Shown here piece after piece: positions 1 to 12,001 of a DNA stretch of 64,000 bases. A program made the translations under genes and the position numbers. Source of the DNA: Ciona savignyi (lineage: Eukaryota; Chordata; Ascidiacea; Phlebobranchia; Cionidae); assembly GCA_000149265.1 (NCBI GenBank), contig CH003412.1, forward strand, positions 722,837-786,836, given 5' to 3'. The notes beneath the pieces are model-generated. The model made no database searches and was not told the DNA's origin. It was given only the letters and a program-made list of their open reading frames with translations. Numbering within the stretch: position 1 is the first letter of the stretch; every line of letters begins with the position of its first letter.

Positions 1-668
1 GGTTGTCGAATCGAAACCAGTTACGACCTAGACTGTTGTGTCAAGGCAAAAAGTTAGTTGACATCACTTAAAAACCCACTGCAATAATGGGCTAAATTAA
101 AACAGCAGCAATGCCTTAATCATGTACAACGCACTGCAATGGCTTCGGTAACTGAACTTTGGTTTCCTCAAACCCCAGGATACAATAAGAAATGACACAT
201 ATCCATTCATTCAACCATAACATGACAAACCAAACAAGTTTTGTATATATTTTTTCAACTAAAAGTAAAAACATATCAAATATGCCATCAAAAAAGACTA
301 ACAATAATCAAGTTTTTTCTTTCTGTTCACAAAGCATTTTTTATACTTATAACATCGGAAGGCATGGAAGGTTGAAGTCACTTGTACAGGCAAGGTAGTT
401 TATTTTAAACGTCGCAACCTAACTTTACATAAATGTATTCACTTGATAAGTTGAAGTTCTGAGCCATAGCAATGAACTTGTTTTGCCAAGTGGGCAAAAG
501 TTAATTATTTGGTAAAATATGCATATTGGTATCGATATAATGTTTGAGTGTCAGTTTTAATTGCTATGTCCAAAAAATTTGTCAAATTTTAGTTTATAGT
601 AGGGGTGCAAGGGGTGTAGTTACCTTTCCTTTTGCCTTAAGTTGACACATATGTTAATGAACACTCAC

Positions 669-3600
669 CATAGCTGGGTTACTGAGATTGATGTTGATGA
701 GTTTGTATCGCGGTGAATCCAGGTTGGTTTTGAAGGTAAACACCTCTCCTTCATTTGTGATGTACTGGAACGATTAAGTGGTTAAACTCATTAAGGCATT
801 ATGTTACGACAAACTATGCCACACATAAAGCTATTTTGACAGTTTGACAAGGTTCTGGGAGGTCTCGATGATGTTGTTAAACTTATTTTTTATTTAAGAC
901 AGTATGACAAAGCTTGTAAGAACATACAAAGATTGTTAAGGAAGTGATGACTAGGGATGCACAAACTAGAATATCGAATCTTAATATTTGGATTCGAATC
1001 CTACAGGATTCGAATCCAAATATTACGTTTATTTCGAATATTTGGATTCGAAATAATATACATTGCACATTAAGAAACTATAATTGCATGGAGTTCCTTT
1101 TTATTTCCATTGTACATATTGCAACAGCGTTGATTACAACTTTTATTATAAGCGCGCAGACTTCCGCCGTTGCGCCGCAATGTCTGTTTTATAATAACGC
1201 AAAAAATTCCCTGCGCATTTAAATAATTATCACTTTAAATCGTCTAACCGCAGCGCCGCTTTTCCAGCGGTGTTTATTGCTTTGATCGGCGGTTTGACCT
1301 AGGGTTACGTTGACCTAGATTCCATACAGGACCACTGACGCACTCCCGTTTTTCCCCATGTTCTTTCCATTACTAAGTATTAGCTAGAGAGAACAGTAGG
1401 CTAACATCGGTTAACGGTTAACGTTTTTTTTCTTTGATCAGTTAACCGTTATAAGAATCTGGGTTCTTGCACAGCCCTCGCAGACACATAAATATTTGGT
1501 ATATTCATTCCGTATTGTTGACGCTGAACAGCGTATAACCATGCAATATTTCAGCGGGGGAAGTAGTTAGATTAAACACTTAAACTCCTGGCTTAATCTT
1601 TTAGCTTTGTAAATCGTTAGTATCATAGTTCTATCCCAGTTAGTTCGAGGCATAGGGCCGATTGTGACGTCATACAATTTCGCGCAACGGTAACATTTTA
1701 CTGAAGTCGCCGCCTATGATTATAAGTATGTAATCACACTGGCCATAAAGGTAGTCAGCTGAAGCAGGAATTTTTGACGATCTTGCCACTTTAACTGGAG
1801 TTTGCTTTTTAATATAGAATAGGATTCGATATTCTGGATTCGAAATAACTATTCTAGAATACCAAGATATTCTAGTTTGTGCATCCCTACTTGTAACACA
1901 TAATATCAAGGTTCGCTATTTTCCACTGTTTGGAATCAATAGCTTGGTAAGTGAACGTGTTATGACAACTAACACCTACTTTTTTACATATTTTATAGGT
2001 ATATATCTAAAAGTCTGTCATAGGTGTGACTAAAGTAAATTAAAAAAAAATTAAAGAAGGAATCAAGACAACGTAACATAATCACTTACTTCATATTCGG
2101 CATCAAAATTATCAATCAGTTTCACCCAGGGGAATCCCGGTAACACCTCACCCCCCATTTTACGCAGATCAGCGTACCAAAGTTGGTTAACGGGGTCACA
2201 GCCCCGGGATACAGATAGGATGATATAATTCCCATCGTCAGAGACTTCAGCCCCGCTAGGAAAAGGGGCAAAAATCATAAAAAATTAGAACAACACTCCC
2301 AACAATACTATACATAGGAGTTAATGGCAAAGTATAACAAAAAGTGTGTGTCTGTTATCAATATATGCGTTTTGCCCATTATAAAAACTATATATTGTTA
2401 TAAATGCATGAGCTAATCTGTGTTGAAAAAATCAGTTTTTCTAATTGAAAATATCGCAGATAGAAGAATTTAACCTGCAGTGTAGCGAATGTGATATATT
2501 GCTACATATTTCACGACAATAAGTATTTTCCGTATTCAAATAGAATGCCCACATTATGAATTGGTGTGCTGCTTTGTATTAACTGATGTGCTTTAACTAC
2601 TGTATTTTCCGTTTTATTCTGTATTTTTGATTACATAAACACAAGCTTCTTTACTGCAATAAAGAAGCAAAAATAACCTAAACAAAGCATTGTTTTTAGA
2701 AAACACCAATTTCTAATTTCAGTGCAAGGTGTAACTAACATTAGCAAACTACACTACTGTAGTTTTCGCGTTCTATCCACCTTTTTATTTTATAACTTAT
2801 CCTTGCTAATTTTCCTTCATCGTAACGAAGGAGCGAAAAATAAACCAAGCATAAACACACCTCATCCACTTAGGGTTGTCAGGGAACTCTGCACAAAGAA
2901 CATCATTTTCCTGCTTCTCTCCCAACTGATGGTAGAACAACTGGAATCGATTAAGGAAATTTTGTTTCAATCATTGTACATTTAATACACTACAGGTTAT
3001 ACAAAATTTATACAATTAATACACTAGAATTTCTGATCTTCTTGTACATAAAATTCATTTTAAATACATCATGACACAGGAATAGGAAAAGTTGGCAAAA
3101 CAAACCATTGTTGAAAAACGTCTCCAAAAAAAGGGTATAAATATTAAATATAGCGGATGTGAGCATCTGACCATTAAACCTAAGCAATTACAACTAATTG
3201 CAAACTAAGTATGTATCTAAGAGAGCAGTAGTGTAAAAGGTATTATATATCACTTAACTGACTACATAACATAGATATATAAATGTAAATTAATTTTGAC
3301 AGAAGACATAAATTAAACTAAATCATGCATAGTATTATATTAATACTGGAAAGCTAACACAATTATAACTTCACAAAAATACAAGACTACAGAACATGCT
3401 ATGGTACACATCAATGCACTGATGTGGAACATATAATTAAACAAATATCAGTGTTTTTTATGTATTGTTATTTCTTAAATACTTTTAGTGCTACCAACCA
3501 AAGCATTTAAAAAACTTACCAGTTATGTTTAAACATACAGGATACAGCATATTAAGTTACAACGGATGCAAATTATTTTCCTGGTAGTTAAGGGGAAATC

Positions 3601-6274
3601 ACCTTTTGATGAACGTTTGATGTGGTCTCTGTCCCATCAGCCTTCCCTTTCTGTTCCAAGTAAGACTGAAATGAAAAGTTCAGTCATTTTATAACCTTTT
3701 ACAAGATACTTGTAAAAGTAATAAGGGTAGTGCAGATGTAGAGATAAAATTAATGTAAAAAAAAACTTAGTTGTACTAAATCTTAAGTATTCACCATAGA
3801 ATTTTATAATTAATTAAAGTAGCAAAAAGATCATGTAGCAGAATGGTAAATTTTATTGAAAACTGTCCTAGTAAAACTTATTCAAGTAAAAAATTAAAAT
3901 GAAGGCACTGTGTGGATATGTCCTTCACATACAAGATTGGGAATGAAATGATCATCATGCGTATCCTTACAAGTGGAAACTAACTCATCAGAATATCGAG
4001 TAACCATGGCATAAATGATTTCTTTACAGGCAATATAGACACAATATAGGAAAATAATCATATTGTACAATGGTGGGGGTGGGTCCACAGTAGCGTCGAG
4101 ACCATGAATGTGGGCAGTAAAAAGTCCTTTTATCTAAAACTTACATTATAAAACATGCCTTTCTCATCATGTGTCCAAGACATACAACTAAACTTCACTC
4201 GATGTAATACATCCTCCATATCTTCCCCACTTTCAACATGTTTGAACTGGGGAAAATAATATCATCAAAATATTAAAAGGTTTGTTTATAACAGAGGGAA
4301 ATGCAGGGTTCAGGGCAGGCAAAAGATGGTAGATTGGTAGCATTGCTTCACAGACGCTCACCAAAACAAATAAACCACTAAAAAATTGAAAAAAATAAGA
4401 AAAAAGTATTTTTAAATTTAGGCTTTCTACAAATCTCTATAAAATGACTAAAATAATGGCGTTAAGGTCAATAAAGCAAAAAAACTTTTCTTTTGATATT
4501 TTGACACAAAAGTGTCCTTTATGAGTTTTTTTTAACTATAATTAAAGATATAATGCCCTTTAACAATTTTTTAATTATTTAAAAAAAAAAAAGATATATT
4601 AAAAATTTTTAACAGTAAAACGACGGCAAATTGACAGTCATTAAAACACACCTATAATCCAACCAATTATTTACTTTAGGTATATTTAGACATTTAAAGT
4701 ACATGTTTGTGAAATCAAAATCCAGAATGGGTGGCACCTTTATTGTTATCCAGTCTGAGCCACTTTGGCTGAGTCCGTAACAGAATTTAGATCCGTCTTC
4801 GGAGAAAGAATAACCGCTTAATGAAATCGTTCCGTCTTCTGAAAGTTTGTTGGGATCGAGGAAAACTGATGGCTCAGATTCAAGACTGTCTTGAACATAC
4901 ATCACGCTGTGGACATATTTGATTTTATTGAACTGCATACACCACTACATACGTCCAAGTTTGTGGGGACTGTGGGATAAGTGTCATATAAGAATTTGAA
5001 AATAAGGAATACTGTTAAGTTTATCATCAAAGCTATATCGATTTTGAAATTTAACATGGTACCTTTGATTTTGCAGACCTGTGTTCAAGAAATAAAAATA
5101 TCTGTTTCCGCGTTTCTTAGGACAGGAGTAGCGTGGGTAGTTGAAAAGTTCGGTGAGTCTGTAAAAATTGATCACAATTCTAAACATACTAGCTTATTTT
5201 TATTACATATTTCAGAACAAATTAAAACTGTAACTTAATCAGCCATATAACAACATTTGGGAAACTTGTTGTTTTGCCATGGGTGTAAAAGTTAATCATT
5301 TGGTAAAATAAGCATATTGGTATGGTTATATTGTTTAATTGTAAGTTTAAATTGTTATGTTTAAGTTCAAGCAAAATTTTAATTCCCATTAGGGATGCCA
5401 GGGGTACAATTTGGAAGGTAGATGAGTAGTACTTTGTCTCTCATGCGAAAGATTGCATGGTTGCTATCTAATCTGTTTTATCCTTGGGCATCGTACTTAG
5501 CGGATATCACCTGAACATGGTAGATTAATGTTTTTTTGCTAAAACTAAATGTCTCAAACTCAATCATGTACAATACACTGTAATAGCTTAGGTTAGCCTG
5601 ACACTTGGCGCAAAGTAATCTGATGATTGCTTGTATGGTATCGCCTTTTTGTATTTCCCATTCATAGGGATAAAACATAAATTTTTCATTCAATTTTGAC
5701 AATAAGAACAGATTACCTCTTTTCAAATGGCTCCCTCACAGGACATTCTTTTAAGTAAGGCACAGATATTTCATTTTGTGCAGCAACAAATGATTTTGTT
5801 TCATCACAGTCAGGGTCTTCCATCCAATTATACGGATCAGGTATCTGCAGAATAAGCAATTTTAAGCTATAAATTTTCCCAAGATCATAACTGACTGGCT
5901 AGCTTCAGCTTAAAGGCACTTCACTGAACCATTAATCTATTCGGCCAGAATCTGCAATATTTTCCAATCTCATATCTGATTCTAATAAAATACGGCACTG
6001 AAAATGATGGATAAGTACCCAGATCTAGTTGTCTTTAAACAAACTTGGGTGATGATTTATTGTTCTATTTGCTCTAATCTTTGTAACACAAATAAGTCTT
6101 TGGATTGCCATACAATAGGTTAAAAGATTCCCAGTCTTAACATTCATTTAATCAACACTAATTCAATTATTAAAATGAAATTTTACAACAATAGCATTAT
6201 AATCTTACCGTGGTACCATGGTATTCGTCTATTTTACAGTCGTCTTTTCTGGGTTCTGGATATCGAAATGACAT
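669..6274 (-). CDS. PREP: Prolyl endopeptidase, N-terminal part (9 exons; continues off the left edge)
   Basis: This is a cytosolic serine peptidase that cuts short peptides after proline. The exons, read 5' to 3' on the minus strand, are 6274-6209, 5844-5717, 5158-5063, 4906-4738, 4246-4145, 3665-3603, 2940-2861, 2255-2090 and 764-669. All joins keep phase and use GT-AG. They give about 322 codons. Stretches diagnostic of the family are [43 protein letters not shown] and VKLIDNF, which match vertebrate PREP closely and without gaps. This covers the N-terminal segment and much of the beta-propeller. The alpha/beta-hydrolase half with the catalytic Ser-Asp-His lies beyond position 1. The start MSFRYPEP at 6274 matches the family's N-terminus in length. 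Introns hold MITEs (952-1889) and SINE fragments. GGACT lies 428 bp upstream on the same strand. Confidence 0.95.
952..1889. mobile_element. Non-autonomous DNA transposon (MITE) with perfect 24-bp inverted ends
   Basis: The left end tagggatgcacaaactagaa... and the right end ...ttctagtttgtgcatcccta are perfect inverted repeats of 24 bp. The body of about 940 bp has no long ORF and contains a smaller palindrome built on ATTTGGATTCGAATCC (about 983-1055). The TAGGGATGCAC terminus resembles hAT ends. I could not find a clean 8-bp target duplication, so the superfamily is tentative. It sits in the PREP intron between exons 8 and 9. Confidence 0.75.
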
Positions 6275-6701
6275 TTTTTATCAACAGTTCACTATCTGTA
6301 CATGCACTATAAAGTTATTCCCTAAATTATACAACTTACATTATATAAAATAAATAACACCATAATAATATTAAACAATTGGAATAAAATATGTTTTCAC
6401 TAAGTAAAACAGTGACATATCTGAGTAAGCAAGTTAAAAACTAATAACCATAATTATGTTGAAATATTATACAGTTCGATAAATTGAAGTGTCTAAAAAT
6501 CCGTCAAAAATGTCAACATATCGATGATGTATCAATAACCTGTAACATTTTTAAGCTTTAAACATAAAATAATAACTTTTATATAAATGAGACATTTTTT
6601 TTTCTCAATATTTGCAGAAACTTTTGAACAAGATGAAAATTATTATCATGGCTTTATGTTTTTTGCTTAGACTTCTTGCAACTGCATTCACGTTGCTCTG
6701 A

Positions 6702-8875
6702 TCAATACACATTTGATTCAGGTTGCTTTACATGGTTTAACACATCATTTGAATTTCTTCGGTGTGGGGGAACGTAAGAGCCGGCATTTTTAATGTTATA
6801 TGAACTAAGCTTAGGCAGCAGAAGCAATTCTTCTTTAAACTTGGTTAAGAGGTAAGCATCACATTCAATAAGTTCACCACTTGATTCTGGTATCACTTTA
6901 ATAACAGTTCTTTCATATAATCTGAAAAATATTAAAAAAAAGAAAGTGAGGAACTTAATTCAGATGTATTTGGGCTGGTAATTTGCAAAAAATAATAATA
7001 AAATGTATTTATTTCTGATAGTTCTAACGTCAATATACTTATCACCAAGTTAGCTCTTCTTGTTGTGTTTAAAAACATGCAGGATGTTTTCCTTTTTTTG
7101 CATTAGTGTGCGCATTTATGTGTCAGTGTAAACCGAGTGAACTACTGCCAACTTTTCCAGCACTTTCAGGAATCGACCTACTTTAACATCAACAACAGAA
7201 CAAAAAAGACAAGATCAAACAATTTTAGTTGTGGATAGGCAATCAACAACATAATTAAACAAGGCTGAAGATATAGTCGGTGGTAATACCGGAAGTAAAA
7301 ATAAATTAAACAAAATCCAGACTGCAACAAAAAGAGATACAACTGCCTTACATGGGGTGGTTTTCAAGACGATCCAATGTTTCCAACATTTTGTCGTCCA
7401 CTTCATACACTTCACCAGAGATTATCTGACAAAAACAGTATATTTCAATAAAATTTTCCTTCTATGGGAACTATCCCATTTTTATTTTTAAAAATGTTTA
7501 TGGCATGGAAACAATAGGCAAATATGACTTATAGAAAAGGTACAATAGTAGAAGTGGAGGGATCGCTTACTATACTTCGTAATTACAAAAGCCATGATAT
7601 TAATGTTAGGGTTGGGGTTAGAGTTTGTTCTGCGGTTGAGACTAGTGTTTTGGACAGGGTTAGAATTACTTTCCATAGCAATCTAAGTGATCTAGGCGCT
7701 TTAAGCGGTCCTGTAGTATTTAGAGGCACCCGCGACTGAGAGGTTGTATACTAGTTTTCGCACTTACTAAACGTATTCCTCGTTAGTGTAGTGGTAAGTA
7801 TCCTGGCCTGTCACGCGGCGATTTTTTCGGCTTTTTAACTCTTTTGTTTCTTAGTTATACACAAACTCATCATAACCCCGCATTCAGCTTGTCTGAGCAT
7901 TTTTGGAATTTGTCCAAGCATTGGCTAAAGTAATCGATCTTATAAGCTTATTGCAGTTTTATCACTTCATACTTTGAATTGATTGTAAACACTATTTACT
8001 TAATATGCGTAAATGGTGTAATAAACATGGGGCTAGAGTTAGTGTTAGTCTTGCGGTTGAGATTAGTGTTTAGGAATGGGTTAAAATTAGTGTCCCTAAT
8101 TTTAGTTAGTAGTTTCCCTCCTCCCCGCTTTAGTACAGCTGATAAATAGCGCCATCCAGCAGAGAAAAATCAGCCTACCGTTCTGTCCCCCCGTATGGAA
8201 AGTACGTCAATTTTCGCCGAGATCTCGAGTGTGCACACGCCAAATATTTAAGTGTGCAGTGTGCAAACGTCCAAGAGTGCACACTTCAAGTGTGTACACA
8301 ATCTCCTTTTTATTACTGTTTTACCAAAATCTTAAAAAAACATATTATTCTAACCTCAATTTTCCGTGTCCGCCAGCTAACATATCTATCTACATAACAT
8401 AGGGTCAGCTAAATAACAAAAAATGTACTGACAGTAAATTACCCGAGGTCCATAGGTAGGTTTACAGGTTTGTTGGAAATTATACAATGTTTATGTTCGC
8501 GAGCGTGTGAAATTACCCAAGTGTGCAAAGACGCAGGGTAAAAAAAAAACTCGAGTGTGCAGCTGCCGTACTTTCCATACTGGTCTGTCCCTAACCGTAT
8601 GTTTTACAAACTGCAAAAAATGGTAGGAAAAGGTGCAGCAACATACTGCATATTATAAAATAATAGATTCTATATTTACAAACAACAAAACTTACATTTC
8701 CTTTGCTATTTTCCAACATGAACGGAATGTTATCAGGGGTGGCAATAACTAGTGTGTATTCGTTTACAGTGTTTGCTTTGAACAAAAAATTAGCCTTGCC
8801 ATTTTCCAGGTTTGTAAGCAGGTAATGATTAGGAAAACCTTTCTTTAAAGTACCGTACACAAAAGTTTTATGCAT
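6702..8875 (-). CDS. GGACT: Gamma-glutamylamine cyclotransferase (AIG2-like), 3 exons, complete
   Basis: The enzyme opens gamma-glutamyl-epsilon-lysine and related gamma-glutamylamines left after proteolysis of transglutaminase cross-links, releasing 5-oxoproline and the free amine. Exons are 8875-8696 (60 codons, phase 0), 7425-7352 and 6921-6702, giving 157 residues against about 153 in human. The substrate-loop signature VYGTLKKG lies at residues 6-13. The NIPFML block follows near residue 49, and EVYEVDDKMLETLD in exon 2 carries the conserved acidic residues of the gamma-glutamylcyclotransferase fold. The C-terminus (SSYNIKNAGSYVPPHRR) is divergent. The second intron is 430 bp; the first, of about 1.3 kb, carries MITEs and the tRNA-Asp half. 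PREP follows downstream on the same strand, but the 428-bp gap is long for a tunicate operon. Confidence 0.9.
7556..7730. mobile_element. MITE copy 1 (GGTGCCTCTAAATACTACAG family), left end truncated
   Basis: About 175 bp running from ggatcgcttactatacttcg to ggtcctgtagtatttagagg. It is the same sequence as the complete copy at 25098-25314 in opposite orientation, but it lacks the outer part of one inverted end. The centre is rich in GGGTTAGAGTT-like steps, which look telomere-like but are internal to the element. Confidence 0.7.
7777..7818 (+). pseudogene. 5' half of a tRNA-Asp(GTC) gene
   Basis: The bases from ttcctcgttagtgtagtggt through cctgtcacgcgg match the 5' acceptor strand, D arm with A box, and anticodon arm of animal tRNA-Asp, with anticodon GTC in ctGTCac. 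Just past the anticodon stem the match stops, and cgattttttcgg follows. There is no variable loop, no B box and no T arm. The run of six T would end Pol III transcription. It is a truncated tRNA or a tRNA-half-derived insertion and cannot be a working tRNA. It lies in GGACT intron 1. Confidence 0.75.
8193..8580. mobile_element. MITE with 14-bp inverted ends (gtatggaaagtacg)
   Basis: The ends gtatggaaagtacg and cgtactttccatac are perfect inverted repeats 388 bp apart. Inside, ctcgagtgtgca occurs near both ends, and related (c)aagtgtgca steps recur through the first 110 bp. There is no ORF. The flanks share ctgtccc on both sides but no exact target duplication is clear. It lies in GGACT intron 1, near the 3' end of exon 1. 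Confidence 0.6.
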
Positions 8876-8880
8876 GGTTA

Positions 8881-11800
8881 ATATAACGAAACAAAAATAT
8901 TAAAAATGAGTCCACTTCACATCAGCTAAAAAAATCCGGTCATTACTTTAACGCGGGTCGCTTTGGTAGGAATTTTATTTTGATTTAATTTTTTTGACTT
9001 AGTATTAAAAAACCAGCAAAAAAAAACAATTAACAGTACAGTCTATTACATTCCTGTCAAATCAAACTTTTGTTAAAAATAAACTTGTACGTAATATGTA
9101 GAAAAAATCCATTTCACGTAACACAATTTACATAAATAGATTTAAACAATAAAAAGGTGAATATTTAATTTCAACCTGGGCGACTCCGTTAAAAGTGATA
9201 AACGGCTCCAATTTAGACCAGTCATTTTTCATGCGGTGATTACCCTACTACGAAACAGTGGCAGTTCTGTTTTGAGGTTTATATCCATTAGAGACAACGA
9301 GAGAATATTAAGTTAAACGCATCCAGGAGCTATTACAGACTGTGCTTGGCTTATTATATACTTGTGGATGGAAAGTCAGGATTTATCCATGGGCATGGTA
9401 GGACACCTCGTATCACTAGTCGTGTTGCTAGAGCTATTACAACGTGTGGATGGTTGGTTCCTATATCTCCCTACGGTTACTAGAAGGCAAGATCGTAAGA
9501 CAGCCCATGACTACAGTCGAGTTGATGGAGATATATAATAACACATGGACGGTTGGTTTATTTATATCCTCGTGAGTGGAAAGCCAAGCTTTATTCATCC
9601 AAGCTTTATGTGTGGGTTCGCATATTAACCCATTTACGGAAGTGAATATTATCACACCAACAAACACCCAACGCAGTTTTTCGTGCCGGCAACAGATTGG
9701 GCTTAAAAAATCCCCAAATTTTAACCAATCGCGCCGTAAGCGTTTTGAACTTATATATATGCGGCTGAATAGCTCAACTACAGCGTCGGCGACGCATAAG
9801 TTTGTGTGGTGGATTTAGCGGTTTAATAAAAAAGCGCTCGGTAATCAGTCTTGTAATAGACTCGATTTATGTACGTGGTGTGTGGATATTGCCCCGCTGT
9901 ATCCATGTATTATCATTGGATAGCAAGGATAAATCCTTGTAACATTCATCAGTTATCCTTGGTATCATCTTTGATTTATTTCTGAAAGCGGATAATTCCC
10001 TACTCAAATCAGATATACTTCCATGGCTTTTATCAGTGATTTATCTATGATACAAAGATATTCTATCTTTGTCATGTCATTACTTTTTTGACTGGGTGGG
10101 TCATGTTATCCAACAATTCGTAAAGTTTTCATCCGATTTGACGACTCCTTGCTGAAGATGTCGTGGTGACGTGAAATGCCTTTCATAATAAGGATATGGG
10201 CCAAATCTGATAAACAAATACCACTTTTTAACGTCCCAGAGGAATTCACCTGGATGTATCACCCAAAACTTTGATTTATTTATATCTAGACCGTGTTTTC
10301 CAACAAATGAAAAGGTTTCATTGCGTTGGTAAGTCAGGCTTTATCCAGTGGAATTATACACGTCGTGGCTACAGTTAAGTTTATAAGGGTATTACAGTAT
10401 GGTAGTGATTGATTCATTTATATTATCGTGTGTGTGAAGCCATGTATTATATCGAATCGCATCTTAAGACATCTAACTCGTGTCCGCAGTTGAGTTTTTT
10501 TCCCCGTGAATAGAGATACGCAGAAGAATTGTCACATGAGGAATGGTCAAAAATTATTACACCCCTCGGCTGGTTACCGGAGTTATTTAAACGTTACATC
10601 CGTTTTAGTAGAGCCCATTAATCCAACGACCGTTTGGTTAAATGCCGATTTGGTTAAATGCCGATTAATGGTTTACCGGAGCTATTAAAGTGTGTTGTAG
10701 AAGATTTTTAAGTTTCTTCACTTTGGTAAAACCTATCATTCCACCAAGTTCAGGCAATGACCATTACGTGCCTTGCCCAAGGAAATAACCGAGTAGCTAG
10801 CGACCAGTTTCGAATCTGAAAACTTTCGGCGGAAATGCAATGCATCAATTACCAAGCTACTGGGTTAAAATTGTATTTGCTTACCAATTATCATTAACAC
10901 TGGTTATTGGTACCGTATTGAATTAACAATTTAGTGGAAAACAATAACAAGCGTCAATTTACTCAATATCATGACATATAAAGGTTAAACAAGTTAACGG
11001 TATACATACTCAAACAGCTTTAAACAATATTAATAGAACAAAATTTGAAACAGGCGAAAATAGTGACAAATAAACTTGACAATTGACACAACTTGCATGT
11101 GCCATCCTAACCGGCGTTATAATGGTTTATTGGAAATTCATAGCAATTTGCTGTGTTGTTTGATTACTACACCTTATAAAACATCGGAGCAGTTTTACGA
11201 AAATAACCTGATGTGTTGTTACAGCTGATGACGTCAAAAAGGTTCCAGGTAATAAAAGCGCAAATTCTCAGTATCCGTTGCTCTGCTGCAGAAATTAAAA
11301 ACCAGAGGGTAATACTATATATTCCGATGCATAGAAAAAAAACAATCTTTCGAGGTGGTAGCATTATTTGTTTGAACTGCTGCAAAAGAAAAAATCAACA
11401 TGACGGCTATGGCATTAAAGGTAAGTTGCAAGTACTTTGATTTCTACATGAAATAGTATTAGATATTTATATTTATCACTGTGGATCGGAAAACGCAATG
11501 GGTGTGATTACACTGTCAATCTTCTGAACACCGAGCGACCACTGTCTGATTACCGAAGCTAAATGCAGTGTGTTGTGTATATGGTGGTTATGGTGTTTTT
11601 TACATTTCAGTAAAACCCATCATTTATTGTGTCAAGTCAAGCAAAAAGAGATATATATTCTGTTTAACTTGTTGGTGAAACAGAGAAGTGCGTTATATAC
11701 GTATAAACGTCGGTTTACCTCCCCCAAAAATCGTAGAAGTAAAATTATTCGCTGTAGTAATCGTTGTACCATATCCACCAAATATGGCTGTAGCTAAAGC

Positions 11801-12001
11801 CACTAAATAAAATTGTTAAAAGTAATTTGTCTTGCCCATCACTTCTTCTAGAATAAATCATTCGCTTGTCAATCCGTCTGATTTATCAACTTGGTCCGCC
11901 CTAAGACGGTCACGATTTTGGCCTGGTTTGTCGTTTCTGCAGCCAAATGTGCTTCATACAATAGTGGCTAAGTCAGGCAATGCATTGACCTAAAAGTAGT
12001 C
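8881..12001. other. Repeat-rich spacer between GGACT and the lipoxygenase-like gene
   Basis: I see no convincing exon here. The stretch holds degraded SINE pieces (about 9300-9600 and 10440-10870), one diverged unit of the roughly 330-bp repeat also found at 21.5-22.5 kb (about 10090-10330), and AT-rich sequence. A short ATG at 11403 followed by a good donor (aaaggtaagt) could be a non-coding first exon of the downstream gene, but it cannot be joined in frame to the exon at 12002. Confidence 0.5.
10610..10862 (-). repeat. tRNA-derived SINE, minus orientation, 5' end of the listed strand degraded
   Basis: It contains the family blocks 'accggagctatt...gtgtgttg', 'cccattaatcc', 'ccttgcccaagga', 'ccgagtagctagcgaccagtttcg' and a diverged tRNA-like head. 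A stretch 'tttggttaaatgccgat' is duplicated side by side near 10634-10667. Confidence 0.6.

Noticed and set aside
6274..6702. GGACT-PREP operon with trans-splicing
   Set aside because: Tunicate operons normally have gaps of well under 100 bp; here the gap is 428 bp with no sign of a shared transcript.
11403..11420. Short ATG exon (MTAMALK) before aaaggtaagt as first coding exon of the lipoxygenase-like gene
   Set aside because: Joining it to the exon at 12002 puts a stop (TAG) in frame, and joining it straight to 12670 would drop the membrane segment. At most it is non-coding.
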